From contig PBUB01000035.1 in assembly GCA_002729885.1 (NCBI GenBank), forward strand, positions 84,057-148,056: a DNA stretch of 64,000 bases. Reading direction: 5' to 3'. Shown piece by piece: positions 18,391 through 28,380 of this stretch. The translations under genes and the position numbers were made by a program. The stretch is from Spirochaetaceae bacterium. Its GTDB lineage: Bacteria; Spirochaetota; Leptospiria; Leptospirales; Leptonemataceae. A model generated the notes under the pieces. It did no database searches. It was not told where the DNA came from and worked only from the letters and a program-made list of their open reading frames with translations. Numbering within the stretch: position 1 is the stretch's first letter; each line of letters begins with the position of its first letter.

Positions 18391-19620
18391 TCAGACAGCT
18401 ACAATCCAGCCCATGGCTCCTCTTGCAGCCATATAGGATTGATGAGGATGAAACATATAGCGCCCCTTTCTGGGGAAACGCATCTCGAGTACTGCCCTCT
18501 CCGTTTGCCCCAGAGTTACAATGTCGGTATGAGTATCCGGTGTAAGACCGGTACCGGTGCGATAAACATCGAAAGTCTGAGCATGCAAATGGAAACTGGC
18601 AATTGGATCGTATTCCACCATATTTACTACATACAGTCGAACCAGCTCGCCCACTCGCACCTTGATGGGATACCGGCTGTAGTAGCCGGCTATTCCGTTC
18701 CAGCAGAACAGATCGTTTCGTCCGCTATTGTTTAAATCATAACCATTCAGTATTAGAACTACTTCGCGAGCCGGTGGACGTCCCTGAATCGGATCCACGA
18801 TCAAAGCGCCCAGGAGACCACGGGCAATATGCACGTCAATGGGAGCTGTATGACAATGATAGGGATGCACGCCTGCAGGACCCGCCTGAATAATGTACTC
18901 TGTGGACTTACCGGCGGGAATGGGCTCCCATCCATCAAAATTCACATCATGGGTACCGTGAAAGTGCAATGAATGAGGCTCGGAAGTTAGATTGCGAAAG
19001 TTAATCTTAAGGGTTTCCCCTTCCGTGGCCCTGATCACAGGGCCGGGCACTGTGCCATTGAAAGTCCAGGCATTAAAGATTGTTCCATGGGCGATGTTCA
19101 ATGTGCGTTCCACCGTATCTACGGTGAACTCTCGCATCTTTCCAGGAACCTGGACTGGAGGGATGAGCCCGCTTTCCCTGGTGGACAGAGCCGTATAGAC
19201 CGGCTTTTCCCGGTTAGTCAGTGCCGTTTTGGTAATATCTGGGGCGCCTTCTTTTCTGCGAAGAAGCGTGCTGGCATTTCCTCCCACGGCCTTTCGCTCG
19301 AAGGCCGCCAGATACTCAGCACCCAGAGCTGCCGGTGGATGAACCATGCTGCCATAGGAATTGCCAATGATATCCACTCCATCCCCGGGAGTGGGCTGTG
19401 CCGGGCCAAAACTGGATTGATATGTGGGCTGAAAGGAACTACCGGGTTGCGCCGATGCAGGACTGGATTGGCCGGGCAAACAGTTGTTGCTAGCCTCCTG
19501 TGAGCCATAACCGGTAGTGAAACTTCGGCCTCCCCCTTTGAGCAGGCCTACCAGCCCACCACCGGTCACCGCACCCGCGCCACCGATTCCCAGCCATCTT
19601 AAGAAATCCTTACGTTTCAA
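18391..19620 (-). CDS. Multicopper oxidase, two cupredoxin domains, exported
   Basis: A 409-residue protein. The N-terminus (MKRKDFLRWLGIGGAGAVTG) looks like a signal sequence but has RKD rather than the RR of a classical twin-arginine signal. A low-complexity Ser/Gln/Pro segment (about 35-80) precedes the fold. Four HxH motifs of a trinuclear site are visible: HFHG (219-221), HCH (255-257), HLH (344-346) and HPH (391-393). The type 1 site appears to be in the first domain (Cys256 followed by His264 in HCHTAPIDVHIARGLLG), as in two-domain oxidases. The C-terminal HPH is not followed by a cysteine. It should oxidise a metal, phenolic or electron-carrier substrate at the expense of oxygen. The gene overlaps the upstream small membrane protein gene by four bases (ATGA), and the SCO gene follows. 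A copper nitrite reductase was considered; the full trinuclear motif set argues against it. Confidence 0.85.
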   Translation of the reverse strand: MKRKDFLRWLGIGGAGAVTGGGLVGLLKGGGRSFTTGYGSQEASNNCLPGQSSPASAQPGSSFQPTYQSSFGPAQPTPGDGVDIIGNSYGSMVHPPAALGAEYLAAFERKAVGGNASTLLRRKEGAPDITKTALTNREKPVYTALSTRESGLIPPVQVPGKMREFTVDTVERTLNIAHGTIFNAWTFNGTVPGPVIRATEGETLKINFRNLTSEPHSLHFHGTHDVNFDGWEPIPAGKSTEYIIQAGPAGVHPYHCHTAPIDVHIARGLLGALIVDPIQGRPPAREVVLILNGYDLNNSGRNDLFCWNGIAGYYSRYPIKVRVGELVRLYVVNMVEYDPIASFHLHAQTFDVYRTGTGLTPDTHTDIVTLGQTERAVLEMRFPRKGRYMFHPHQSYMAARGAMGWIVAV

Positions 19621-19928
19621 GTTCCCAGAACAGAGGATATCAGAAGTAGGACTACAAGCAGAACTGTTCCTCCAATAACCAGATAGTTTCTCACCCAGGC
19701 AGGGAGCTGACTCTTCCCTATCAAATGATAGGCGCCGGCCCCTACCAGGGGCAGAGCAACGATGGCTCCCACCCAGATAGCTCCAGTTTTTCCTTCCACA
19801 TCCTGTCTGCGAGCCAGGTCATACAGCGCCAGAGGAGCCCAGACCGCCAGTAGAATGAACGGCACGTAGTACCCGTAGAAGTTTAATAGTAGCTGGATAA
19901 ATCCAGGATTATCGAATGCCTTTTCCAT
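19617..19928 (-). CDS. Small three-helix membrane protein
   Basis: A 103-residue protein with three hydrophobic helices and a PLDc_N-like layout. The segment AYHLIGKSQLPAWVRNYL followed by a final helix closely matches the C-terminus of the neighbouring cupredoxin protein (AYHLKGGSTLPGWLRKSM), so the two are paralogous modules. I prefer the ATG at 19928, which has GGGGGA four bases upstream, over a TTG at 19943. It overlaps the multicopper oxidase start by four bases. It is probably a membrane anchor or assembly partner for the copper proteins. The function is unknown. Confidence 0.75.
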   Translation of the reverse strand: MEKAFDNPGFIQLLLNFYGYYVPFILLAVWAPLALYDLARRQDVEGKTGAIWVGAIVALPLVGAGAYHLIGKSQLPAWVRNYLVIGGTVLLVVLLLISSVLGT

Positions 19929-20104
19929 ATTTCCCCCGATCAAAAATTCTAGTTCATGTTCGAAGCCACCAGGACTTACCTGTTTTCGCTTCCGTTTTGC
20001 GAGTCCGAAGCCCGGGCCCTTCTTTCGCTAATGCATTTCCTCTAGCTGGCCCGAGCATACATCTTCTATGACTCTTATCAGTAGCATATATCACATTGCA
20101 GGGC

Positions 20105-22105
20105 TCAGAAAATCAGAGCCACTGCAACCAGAACCACCAGCAGGAATACTCCTCCTCCTGAAATGAGCATGGACTTGCGAAGCCATCCTGGAAGCGTACT
20201 ACCACCTTTCAGATGGTAGGCCAGTGATCCCAGAAATGGCACCAGAATAATACCTGCAGTCCAACCCAGGTTGTTTTCCTTTTTCTGATGCATATCCAGA
20301 AAAGCCATAAAGGTCCAGCTGGCATACACTACGAAAGGCAACAGATAGGCGAAGATGTGATAGACTATAGCCAGAAATCCTCCGGGCACCACGGTTTGAA
20401 CAGATCCTACATAGGACGGCCCGCCTTTTGCTTCAGCCAGATACTTCTGCGCATCTGGATGGAAAGCTGCCTTTTCGATTAGATAGCTATGATCTTCAAA
20501 GGGAGTAAGAGCAGGCTTGATACTGGCTTTCATGTCTTCCGGCATTTCTGGCTGTGCTTCCGGAATGGGCTGGGTCTTATAATCCCCGGACTTGAAGTTA
20601 CCCATCTTCGCATCCATCATCATCGCCATGGCACCCATCATCATGGACATATCGCCACCCATCATGTAACGAATTGGTGAGTCGCATCCAGAAAAGTGCT
20701 CCAGGCCAAATGGGATAGTAGTGCTGTAAGAGTTTCCGGAAAAGCAGTTACCCATACTAATGGGACCAGATAGTGAAATATCCGTGCGACCTGAGCCTGC
20801 AATGTAGTTATCTTTCACCACTGTGCCATGACTGAGCCAGAAGTTCTCCTGCAGATTGGGCAGCATTACAATGCCATTGTTGGGATGATTGATGATAATA
20901 TTTTTTTCGATGTGATTTCTCAACCCACCGGCCACAAGAATACCGTTTCCAAAAGAAGGCCAGGTGAGAGCCACAAATGGCGCTTCAATGTTATTGTTAT
21001 TCAGAACAATGTTTCCCCAGATCGTAGCTTCTCTCTGCGGAGGAAGTAGCTCACTGTCCAGTGTGTTTGGAGCAAGACCTACGATGTTATTCTTCCAGAT
21101 GGAATTGATTAGATACAGTTCTCCGCCAGCATTTGTGCCGCTGTAGCCCAGGGCGCTGTATTCGGCCACGATATCATGGATTATGGCTTTGCAGGGATAG
21201 CATTGCCCAATGTAGAAAGATGAATCCGGACTACCGGAGGCATAGGAATGCTTGATAACTCCGTCCTGGGAGTCAAATGCATAGATTCCATAGTCACCAT
21301 TGTTATAGGCTGTGAGGTGGGAGCCGCGATAGCCTTTTACGCTGGTCCAGAAGAATCCATTGAGTACCGCATTTCGCGCCGTCATGTTCTCAATGGCAAC
21401 ACCATCAGCTCCCACAACGGTAACAGCATTACCTCTTACATGTTCACCGTCCACGATCACTTTGTTTCTATCTTCGCCGCGAATAATCAGCGATGGAGTG
21501 GTAATTACTACTTCTTCCTTATAGACACCGGGCGCGATGAGTACCATATCCCCTGGATCGGCGGCATCCACCGCTGTTTGAATAGTGGGATAGTCAGATG
21601 GCACCCTGCGAGTAACACCGGTCCATTCAGATACAGGTTCTGCTTTCTTCGCCGTCTGAGGATTGTATTCTACATTGCCTACGACGATGGTGCCTACCAT
21701 GCCCACTCTCTGATCCGGAGTAGCATGAAAGGTACAATAATAGGGAAAGACCCCTTCTTCTGGATAGGTAACGCTGGCTTTGTCGCCACCCATCATATTC
21801 AGGCTTCCAAAGTCATTCTCTGTGCTCCAGGCATCGTCCACGGCAACAGCGTTATGCGGATTTCTACCAATGTTCTTAAATACGATGGTTCCTCCTTTGT
21901 GAATTCGCTGCAGCGGCGGCGAAAAGGAGTTATCGATCATATCTACATGGACATAGCCAAGGTTGGAGCTATCGCCGCAGAGCGCAGCCAGAGATCCAAT
22001 CAGCAATGCACCTGCGGACAGTCCCAGCCAGCGAAGTAATCCTCTGGAGCTATCCGTCCTGGTCTTTTCATTTGATAAGATTGCATTTTCTTTTTTATTT
22101 CGCAT
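20105..22105 (-). CDS. Cupredoxin / parallel beta-helix / membrane fusion protein (NosD-like)
   Basis: A multidomain exported protein of about 666 residues, numbered here from the ATG at 22105. An N-terminal hydrophobic signal (about 24-43) leads into a blue-copper domain with ligands His84 (NPHNAV), Cys124 and His127 (YYCTFH) and Met136 (VGMVG). A right-handed beta-helix domain follows (about 175-465) with repeated short Asn-rich strands like those in NosD, the periplasmic protein for copper-enzyme maturation. Next comes a Met-rich stretch (MGGDMSMMMGAMAMMMDAKM), a likely Cu(I) site. The chain ends in three helices homologous to the small protein encoded next door. The frame is open to a TTG at 22180 with a GAAGG motif upstream and an ATG at 22144, so the exact start is uncertain. 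It is upstream of, and cotranscribed with, the oxidase and SCO genes. Confidence 0.85.
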   Translation of the reverse strand: MRNKKENAILSNEKTRTDSSRGLLRWLGLSAGALLIGSLAALCGDSSNLGYVHVDMIDNSFSPPLQRIHKGGTIVFKNIGRNPHNAVAVDDAWSTENDFGSLNMMGGDKASVTYPEEGVFPYYCTFHATPDQRVGMVGTIVVGNVEYNPQTAKKAEPVSEWTGVTRRVPSDYPTIQTAVDAADPGDMVLIAPGVYKEEVVITTPSLIIRGEDRNKVIVDGEHVRGNAVTVVGADGVAIENMTARNAVLNGFFWTSVKGYRGSHLTAYNNGDYGIYAFDSQDGVIKHSYASGSPDSSFYIGQCYPCKAIIHDIVAEYSALGYSGTNAGGELYLINSIWKNNIVGLAPNTLDSELLPPQREATIWGNIVLNNNNIEAPFVALTWPSFGNGILVAGGLRNHIEKNIIINHPNNGIVMLPNLQENFWLSHGTVVKDNYIAGSGRTDISLSGPISMGNCFSGNSYSTTIPFGLEHFSGCDSPIRYMMGGDMSMMMGAMAMMMDAKMGNFKSGDYKTQPIPEAQPEMPEDMKASIKPALTPFEDHSYLIEKAAFHPDAQKYLAEAKGGPSYVGSVQTVVPGGFLAIVYHIFAYLLPFVVYASWTFMAFLDMHQKKENNLGWTAGIILVPFLGSLAYHLKGGSTLPGWLRKSMLISGGGVFLLVVLVAVALIF

Positions 22106-22196
22106 AACACTGGTTACAGATCTTGGGGTGGATTCAAATTCCATCAACCAAAAATGGAAGGTAGAATAAAAAACATTCAAAAAAACCTTCTAACTC

Positions 22197-25100
22197 TTAC
22201 AGAGAGATACACTGTGTGGTGATCATTAGCAGAGCCCTGACTCTACTTTCCAGTTCAGAAGGAGGCAATCGTTCGGCTCGCACATCCGGGAGAACGTAGC
22301 CCAGGGACTGAAGACCTCGCTCCAGAAGAAAGATGTCCAGCAATTCCTGCACCTGATGCCTTTCTGAAGGAAGCAAATCCCAGGAACTGGTTCTGGCCAT
22401 ATGCTCTAGATACCCCGCCAGAAACATGGTTGCGGTGGCATTATACCAGATGGTCACCCATCTTCTGGCCTGGCTTTCCGCAAGCCCTGGAAAATTTCTT
22501 CCATAGACTATGTGCATGGCCTCCTTCGCAAATGACCAGGACATCCCGGCCACATCCCGCAAAGGACTACCTTTGATTCGTCTCTCAGAAAAACTGCGAT
22601 GCACCGAGCCCTCATAATCCAGCACCACAAAGCCCTTTCCAGTATAAAGAATCTGTCCCAGATGCAGATCCCCGTGAAGCCTGATGCGACCGGAGGCCAG
22701 GTTGCGATCCTTTACATTTTGAAACAGCCGATCCATGGGTTTCTGATACTCCATCAGTGCTCCAATTAGGCTGATGGTGGTGGAATCCAGCTCCGGCATG
22801 GCCTTTCGCAGCTCGGATATACTGTAATCCAGGGTGTTTCGCAGGCCCTGATACAATGCACGACGATAGTGGGATGTAAAAGGCTCTACGGAAAAATCAT
22901 TGTTCTGCCCTTCCGGGTCCACCGTTCTAAGCCTTGCATGTAGCTCGGCCACGGTTTCACCCATTTCCTGAGCAGAGACCAGGAAGTTACCGGTGGACTC
23001 CTGAATAACTTCAGGCATTTCCGATCTCTCACCGCGGGTCCAGTCATCTGCATCGACGTAGGGATGGCTGTAGCTCAAAGCAGGAACAATGCGAAGAAAG
23101 CTTTCCAGATTGTCTCTGGTAAACATCAGAGCGGTGCCCTGATTGGGTACATATTCCCAGAAACTTCCGGCACTCATCTGTTTGCCATTATGATCGTAGG
23201 TCAGTGAGCCATAGGCTGTGGGAATGCCTCCCTTTTGCTGTCCGGAAAGAGCCCGACCGGTTTCCAGTTCCGGGTGCACTCCTTCTTCCATTCTGCGATA
23301 CAGCTTGAATACTACCTGGTCGGCGAAATTGAAGACTATGTTATTGTATTTGCTGCTAAATGGAATGGGAGCCATAGAAAGATCCGTATCTTTTAAAGCG
23401 GATTTCAGATCTTTTCCCAGTTCCGGTATGATGCGAGTTCCATCCGAACGAATCTGCTTGTTTCGCAGGGCTGCTTCTAGCAATCTCTGCGCGGGTTCCC
23501 ATCTTCCCAGACATTCCCGCAGCAGAAATCGTCGTCTATCGCCATCCTCAACCGTAAGCCGAGCCACAATGGGCACCCTCTCTGCGATGTCCTCCAGGGT
23601 AAGTCCGTACCAGAGTTCTTCCGGTTGGTCCTCCTGCTCAAGCTGAAAACAGGTCTGATAGAATTCCTGCTCACCCGAACTGAAGATCACTTCAATAATT
23701 GCAAGGCCCATTTCGTCGTTCCAGGGATGCACCGAATGAATGATCTCTGCTGATTTAATATTCCTTGTGCGATGAGGAAACCAGTCCTGCTGCCTTAGAA
23801 AGTCAGGCAGTATTGGAGAGAGAAGATCTCTGGCTTTCGAGTCCAGCAGCGAGGCCAGCGATGGCAGATTATTCAATTTGATTTCCGGGACTTCATCGGG
23901 ACCGCGATAATGCTGAGTTTCATTTTCCAGGGAGAACCAGTAGAAGGAAAAAGGAGCGAAAGAGAAGAAATAAGGAGCCTGGGTCACTCTGGGAAAAGTA
24001 TGTCTGGAGAATATCTCCACAGGAATTTTTCCTGCATGTTCGCTCAAATCCAGAGTCGCGTACTGCACCTGTGCGGATAGATTCGCCAGCACCAGTATTG
24101 TCTGATCATGCAACTCACGCACAAAGACCAGAATCTTACGATTTTCGCATCGCACAAACTCCAGCGTGCCCCGGCTGAATGCGGGAATCTGTTTTCGCAG
24201 GGAAATGATTCTTTTCATCCACCATAGAAGGGAGTTGGGACTGTTCTGCTGGGATTCCACATTCAGGGATTCATAGTGATAATCTGGATCGATATTTACT
24301 GGAAGAAATAATCTCTGCGGATTGGTTCCGGAAAAACCGGCATTTCTGTCCGGGCTCCATTGCATGGGAGTTCTTACGCTGTCCCTGTCGCCCAGAAAGA
24401 TATTGTCTCCCATACCAATCTCATCGCCGTAGTAGATTACCGGAGTTCCAGGCATGGAAAACAGAAGTGCATGCATCAATTCGATTTTACGGCGATCGTT
24501 TTCCAGGAGCGGCGCCAGACGTCTGCGAATCCCCAGATTGATTCGGCTTCGCGGATCTCTGGCATACATGCGCACCATATAATCCCGTTCTTCGTCGGTA
24601 ACCATTTCAAGAGTCAATTCATCATGGTTTCGCAGAAATACAGCCCACTGGCAACCTTCCGGAAGCTCCGGAGTCTGTTCTACAATATCTATGATGGGAA
24701 AGCTATCCTCCATACGAACGGACATAAACATTCGCGGCATAAGAGGAAAATGGAAGGCCATGTTACATTCATCGCCCTCTCCAAAGAAAGTAACACTGTC
24801 CTCCGGCCACTGGTTGGCTTCGGCCAGAAGCATTCTGCCGCGATACTTCCCATCCACATGAGCTCTGAGCTTCTTTAGAAAGGCATGTGTTTCTGGTAAA
24901 TTTTCGCAGGGAGTTCCTTCCCGTTCATAGAGATAGGGAATGGCATCCAGCCGCATTCCATCTACTCCCAGATCCAGCCAGAAATCCAGAACATCGAATA
25001 CTTCCTGCTGAACCCTGGGGTTGTCAAAATTTAGATCCGGTTGATGCGAATAGAATCTATGCCAGTAGTACTGACCTGCCAGTTCATCCCAGGTCCAGTT

Positions 25101-25619
25101 GGAGCTTTCGAAATCCTGAAAGATAATGCGAACATCCCTGTATTTATCAGGACTGTCGCTCCAGACATAGTAATCCCGGTCAGGATGTCCGGCCGGTGCC
25201 CTGCGAGCCCTCTGAAACCAGGGGTGTTGATCCGAGGTATGATTGATAACCAGCTCGGTAATAACGCGCATGCCCATTTCATGAGCCATGGCCAGGAACT
25301 CTTTGAAATCCTTTAGATTTCCGTAGATGGGATTAACGCTTTTGTAATCGGCTATGTCGTAGCCGTCATCTCGAAGAGGCGATGGATAAAACGGTAGAAG
25401 CCACAATGCCGTGACTCCCAGATCCTTCAGATACTCCAGCCGGCTCATCAATCCGGCGAAATCCCCTATGCCATCGCCGTTCGCATCGCAAAAAGAACGA
25501 ACATGCAGTTCGTAGATTATGGCATCCATGTACCACAGGTCGGAGTTATCCAGAAGATTCAGCCCGCCCTTCCTGCGGGGGTTTCTGGATGATGTATTCC
25601 AATCTAATTCTACAGGCAC
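22197..25619 (-). CDS. treS: Trehalose synthase fused to maltokinase (TreS-Mak)
   Basis: A 1140-residue fusion. Residues 1 to about 590 are a GH13 trehalose synthase, with VINHTSDQHPWF, GVDGMRLDAIPYL (nucleophile Asp), LLAEANQWP (Glu) and FLRNHDELT (Asp). The C-terminal part (from about 620) is a maltokinase with the catalytic HGDLHLGQ near residue 980 and VLDYEGS downstream. It should interconvert trehalose and maltose and phosphorylate maltose to maltose-1-phosphate with ATP. In organisms with GlgE that product feeds glucan synthesis; GlgE is not in this window. The GTG start at 25619 is supported by AAAGGAA six bases upstream. It diverges from glycogen phosphorylase (153 bases between starts) and is followed by the copper cluster on the same strand. 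Confidence 0.93.
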   Translation of the reverse strand: MPVELDWNTSSRNPRRKGGLNLLDNSDLWYMDAIIYELHVRSFCDANGDGIGDFAGLMSRLEYLKDLGVTALWLLPFYPSPLRDDGYDIADYKSVNPIYGNLKDFKEFLAMAHEMGMRVITELVINHTSDQHPWFQRARRAPAGHPDRDYYVWSDSPDKYRDVRIIFQDFESSNWTWDELAGQYYWHRFYSHQPDLNFDNPRVQQEVFDVLDFWLDLGVDGMRLDAIPYLYEREGTPCENLPETHAFLKKLRAHVDGKYRGRMLLAEANQWPEDSVTFFGEGDECNMAFHFPLMPRMFMSVRMEDSFPIIDIVEQTPELPEGCQWAVFLRNHDELTLEMVTDEERDYMVRMYARDPRSRINLGIRRRLAPLLENDRRKIELMHALLFSMPGTPVIYYGDEIGMGDNIFLGDRDSVRTPMQWSPDRNAGFSGTNPQRLFLPVNIDPDYHYESLNVESQQNSPNSLLWWMKRIISLRKQIPAFSRGTLEFVRCENRKILVFVRELHDQTILVLANLSAQVQYATLDLSEHAGKIPVEIFSRHTFPRVTQAPYFFSFAPFSFYWFSLENETQHYRGPDEVPEIKLNNLPSLASLLDSKARDLLSPILPDFLRQQDWFPHRTRNIKSAEIIHSVHPWNDEMGLAIIEVIFSSGEQEFYQTCFQLEQEDQPEELWYGLTLEDIAERVPIVARLTVEDGDRRRFLLRECLGRWEPAQRLLEAALRNKQIRSDGTRIIPELGKDLKSALKDTDLSMAPIPFSSKYNNIVFNFADQVVFKLYRRMEEGVHPELETGRALSGQQKGGIPTAYGSLTYDHNGKQMSAGSFWEYVPNQGTALMFTRDNLESFLRIVPALSYSHPYVDADDWTRGERSEMPEVIQESTGNFLVSAQEMGETVAELHARLRTVDPEGQNNDFSVEPFTSHYRRALYQGLRNTLDYSISELRKAMPELDSTTISLIGALMEYQKPMDRLFQNVKDRNLASGRIRLHGDLHLGQILYTGKGFVVLDYEGSVHRSFSERRIKGSPLRDVAGMSWSFAKEAMHIVYGRNFPGLAESQARRWVTIWYNATATMFLAGYLEHMARTSSWDLLPSERHQVQELLDIFLLERGLQSLGYVLPDVRAERLPPSELESRVRALLMITTQCISL

Positions 25620-25772
25620 CCTGGGTTCCTTTTTCCGCCGAAATGAATCGGGACAAATCTAGAGGAAATGCAGGCAGAGCCCGCTACCCTACAAGCATTG
25701 CCAGCCATGGTATGGTCAAGAGAATTCGAGGATTTGTGTTGACTGCCACGGGAATTGGGCGGAGCTGAAGCT

Positions 25773-28268
25773 ATGCTGCAGCGTCAATCCCTGGTTTCCA
25801 GCGTGAAACTAAAAGAACTCCTGGGCCTGGAACAAAAGCTGGATCCAGAGTCCCTGAAGCGACATTTTGCCCACCACCTGGAATACACGGTGGGTAAGTA
25901 CAAAGAGAACACCCATGGCATCGACATTTACCAGGCGCTGGCCTATACCATTCGAGACAGTCTGATTGATCGATATAACGAAACCCAGGAACAGCTACAG
26001 AAGCGAAAGAGCCGCAGGGTGTATTATCTGTCCATGGAGTTTCTTCTGGGAAGGCTGCTTCGCAACAATCTAATCAACCTGGAAGCTCTGGATTACGCAC
26101 GTGCTCTACTGAAAGAAATTGGAGTGGACCTGGAAGAAATCGAAGAATGCGAAATCGATGCGGGCCTGGGAAACGGTGGCCTGGGTCGCCTGGCCGCCTG
26201 TTTTATGGAAAGTGCCTCCACCATGGATCTACCCTGCCAGGGGGCCGGTCTTTATTACAACTACGGAATCTTCAACCAGAGGATCGAACACGGCCATCAG
26301 CGAGAGCTTCCGGATGATTGGCTCAAGGAAGGTAATCCCTGGACTATCGAGCGTCTGGAGCGAACCTACGCGGTACATTTCTACGGACGCACCGAAAGCT
26401 ATAGAAAAGAAGATCGTCATCTGGTTCGCTGGATGCCCGGCGAAACGGTGCTGGCCACGGGAAACGATATCCTGATGCCAGGATACAAGACCCATACCGT
26501 GAACCCATTAAGGCTCTGGAAAGCTCGGGCAAACAATGAGTTCGACTTTACTTACTTCAATCACGGGGACTATGTACGCGCGGTAGAAGATAAGATCCAT
26601 TCCGAAAACATCACTCATGTTCTGTATCCAAATGAAAACAATCTGCAGGGAAAGGAGCTACGACTGAAGCAGGAGTACTTCCTGGTAAGTGCAACAATCC
26701 AGGATGCCATGAGTGATTTCTTTGACATCGCAGAAGGCATTGAGCAACTCCCGGAGAAAGTCTTCTTTCAGCTAAACGACACTCATCCCGCGGTGGGCAT
26801 CGCCGAGCTAATGCGAATCCTGATGGATGGCTATGAGCTGGAATTCGAACGAGCCTGGGAACTGGCTTCCCGCTGTTTTGGTTACACCAATCATACTGTC
26901 ATGCCCGAGGCTCTGGAGAAATGGGACCTGGAGCTTTTTGGTCGAATGCTACCCAGACATCTGGAAATCATTTACTTGATCAATCATCAGTTTATGGAAT
27001 GGGCCCGGGCCCAGGGGATTCCCGATGATCAGCTTTCGGAGCTTTCTATAATAGATGAAAGACATCCGCGAAAAGTGCGGATGGCCAACCTGGCGATTGT
27101 AGGATCTGTGGCTGTGAATGGGGTGGCGGCCATTCATTCGGAAATCATCAAAACCGATGTGTTTCCTTCCTTTGTGCAAGTCTACCCGGAGAGGTTCCAG
27201 AACAAAACCAATGGCATAACCTTCCGTAGATGGCTTATTGGTTCCAACCCTGAACTCAGCGGACTGATAACAACCAGACTGGGACAATCCTGGAAGCAGG
27301 ACCTGGGACAGCTTTCGCAACTTTCAAACCTGGCGGAAGACTCGGAATTTCAGGAAGCATTTTACAAAGTCAAACTTCAAAACAAGGTAAAGCTGTCTGA
27401 AATCATTCGCCATGAATGCGGCGTTGAAGTAGATCCGGAGAGTATTTTTGATTCTCAAATCAAACGAATTCATGAATATAAAAGACAGCTGCTCAACGTC
27501 CTGCGAATTATCGCAGACTATCAGAGCCTTAAAGACAATCCATCTATGGATTATTTTCCCAGAACATTTATTTTTGGAGGAAAGGCTGCCCCGGGATACC
27601 ACCGGGCCAAGCTAATCGTCCGATTGATTCATGCGGTGGGAGAAAAGATAAATGCAGATGCGGATATCAAAGGGCGTATCAAGGTTGCCTTTCTTCCCAA
27701 TTACAGGGTGAGTCTGGCAGAGCGAATCTTTCCAGCCACAGATCTTTCCGAGCAGATTTCCACCGCCGGTACCGAGGCATCTGGAACCGGAAACATGAAG
27801 TTCATGCTGAACGGTGCACTAACAGTAGGTACCCTGGACGGGGCCAACATTGAGATCAAAGAAGAAGTAGGTGATGAAAACATCTACATCTTTGGGCGAA
27901 CTGTAGAAGAAATCAACAACCTTCGCTCCCATGGCTATGATCCGGTTCATATCTATCAGACCGATCCTCAGTTAAATCGGGTGCTGGAGTCCATTCATCG
28001 AAATGAATTCGCTCCAGGGGAGCCAGGGATCTTTCAGGAACTGTTTCATACACTAACCTATGGCGGTGATTATTATTTTCTACTCGAAGATTTTCGCTCC
28101 TACCTGGATGTTCAGAAACATATCGAAGAAGAATATAAGAATCAATTCGTGTGGCGAAAAAAGGCCATACTGAATACAGCCAGAAGTGCCTTCTTTTCAT
28201 CTGACCGAACCATTGATCAGTATGCAAAAGAGATCTGGAACCTGGAAAAGCTGAAACAGTATGTATAG
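25773..28268 (+). CDS. glgP: Glycogen/starch/alpha-glucan phosphorylase
   Basis: An 831-residue cytoplasmic enzyme, PLP-dependent, releasing glucose-1-phosphate from alpha-1,4 glucan. The PLP-binding lysine lies in EASGTGNMKFMLNGAL, a nearly invariant family motif. RRVYYLSMEFLLGR and LGNGGLGRLAACFMES near the N-terminus are equally typical, and the full family length is present. The ATG at 25773 with GGCGGAG upstream is preferred to the in-frame TTG at 25755. It begins a rightward run with the ROK kinase and the kinase-like gene. The GlgX-MalQ fusion would supply its linear substrate. Confidence 0.96.
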   Translation: MLQRQSLVSSVKLKELLGLEQKLDPESLKRHFAHHLEYTVGKYKENTHGIDIYQALAYTIRDSLIDRYNETQEQLQKRKSRRVYYLSMEFLLGRLLRNNLINLEALDYARALLKEIGVDLEEIEECEIDAGLGNGGLGRLAACFMESASTMDLPCQGAGLYYNYGIFNQRIEHGHQRELPDDWLKEGNPWTIERLERTYAVHFYGRTESYRKEDRHLVRWMPGETVLATGNDILMPGYKTHTVNPLRLWKARANNEFDFTYFNHGDYVRAVEDKIHSENITHVLYPNENNLQGKELRLKQEYFLVSATIQDAMSDFFDIAEGIEQLPEKVFFQLNDTHPAVGIAELMRILMDGYELEFERAWELASRCFGYTNHTVMPEALEKWDLELFGRMLPRHLEIIYLINHQFMEWARAQGIPDDQLSELSIIDERHPRKVRMANLAIVGSVAVNGVAAIHSEIIKTDVFPSFVQVYPERFQNKTNGITFRRWLIGSNPELSGLITTRLGQSWKQDLGQLSQLSNLAEDSEFQEAFYKVKLQNKVKLSEIIRHECGVEVDPESIFDSQIKRIHEYKRQLLNVLRIIADYQSLKDNPSMDYFPRTFIFGGKAAPGYHRAKLIVRLIHAVGEKINADADIKGRIKVAFLPNYRVSLAERIFPATDLSEQISTAGTEASGTGNMKFMLNGALTVGTLDGANIEIKEEVGDENIYIFGRTVEEINNLRSHGYDPVHIYQTDPQLNRVLESIHRNEFAPGEPGIFQELFHTLTYGGDYYFLLEDFRSYLDVQKHIEEEYKNQFVWRKKAILNTARSAFFSSDRTIDQYAKEIWNLEKLKQYV

Positions 28269-28344
28269 AAAGAGGCATCTATTGGAGGCCTTAGCTGAGA
28301 CTGCAAAGTAGGCTTCCATACAGACTGCAATGCCCAATAAAAGA

Positions 28345-28369
28345 CCGTTGCATTTGAAATGTGCAACGG
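28345..28369 (+). other. Hairpin immediately upstream of the ROK kinase gene
   Basis: CCGTTGCA (28345-28352) and TGCAACGG (28362-28369) form a perfect eight-base-pair stem with a nine-base loop. It ends 11 bases before the ATG of the ROK kinase and follows glgP. There is no T-tract, so it may be a weak terminator or a structure that limits translation of the kinase. Confidence 0.45.
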
Positions 28370-28380
28370 GAATCTAGCCC

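Noticed and set aside
18391..19620. Copper nitrite reductase (NirK)
   Set aside because: Four HxH motifs of a trinuclear site are present, which NirK lacks, so an oxidase is a better fit.
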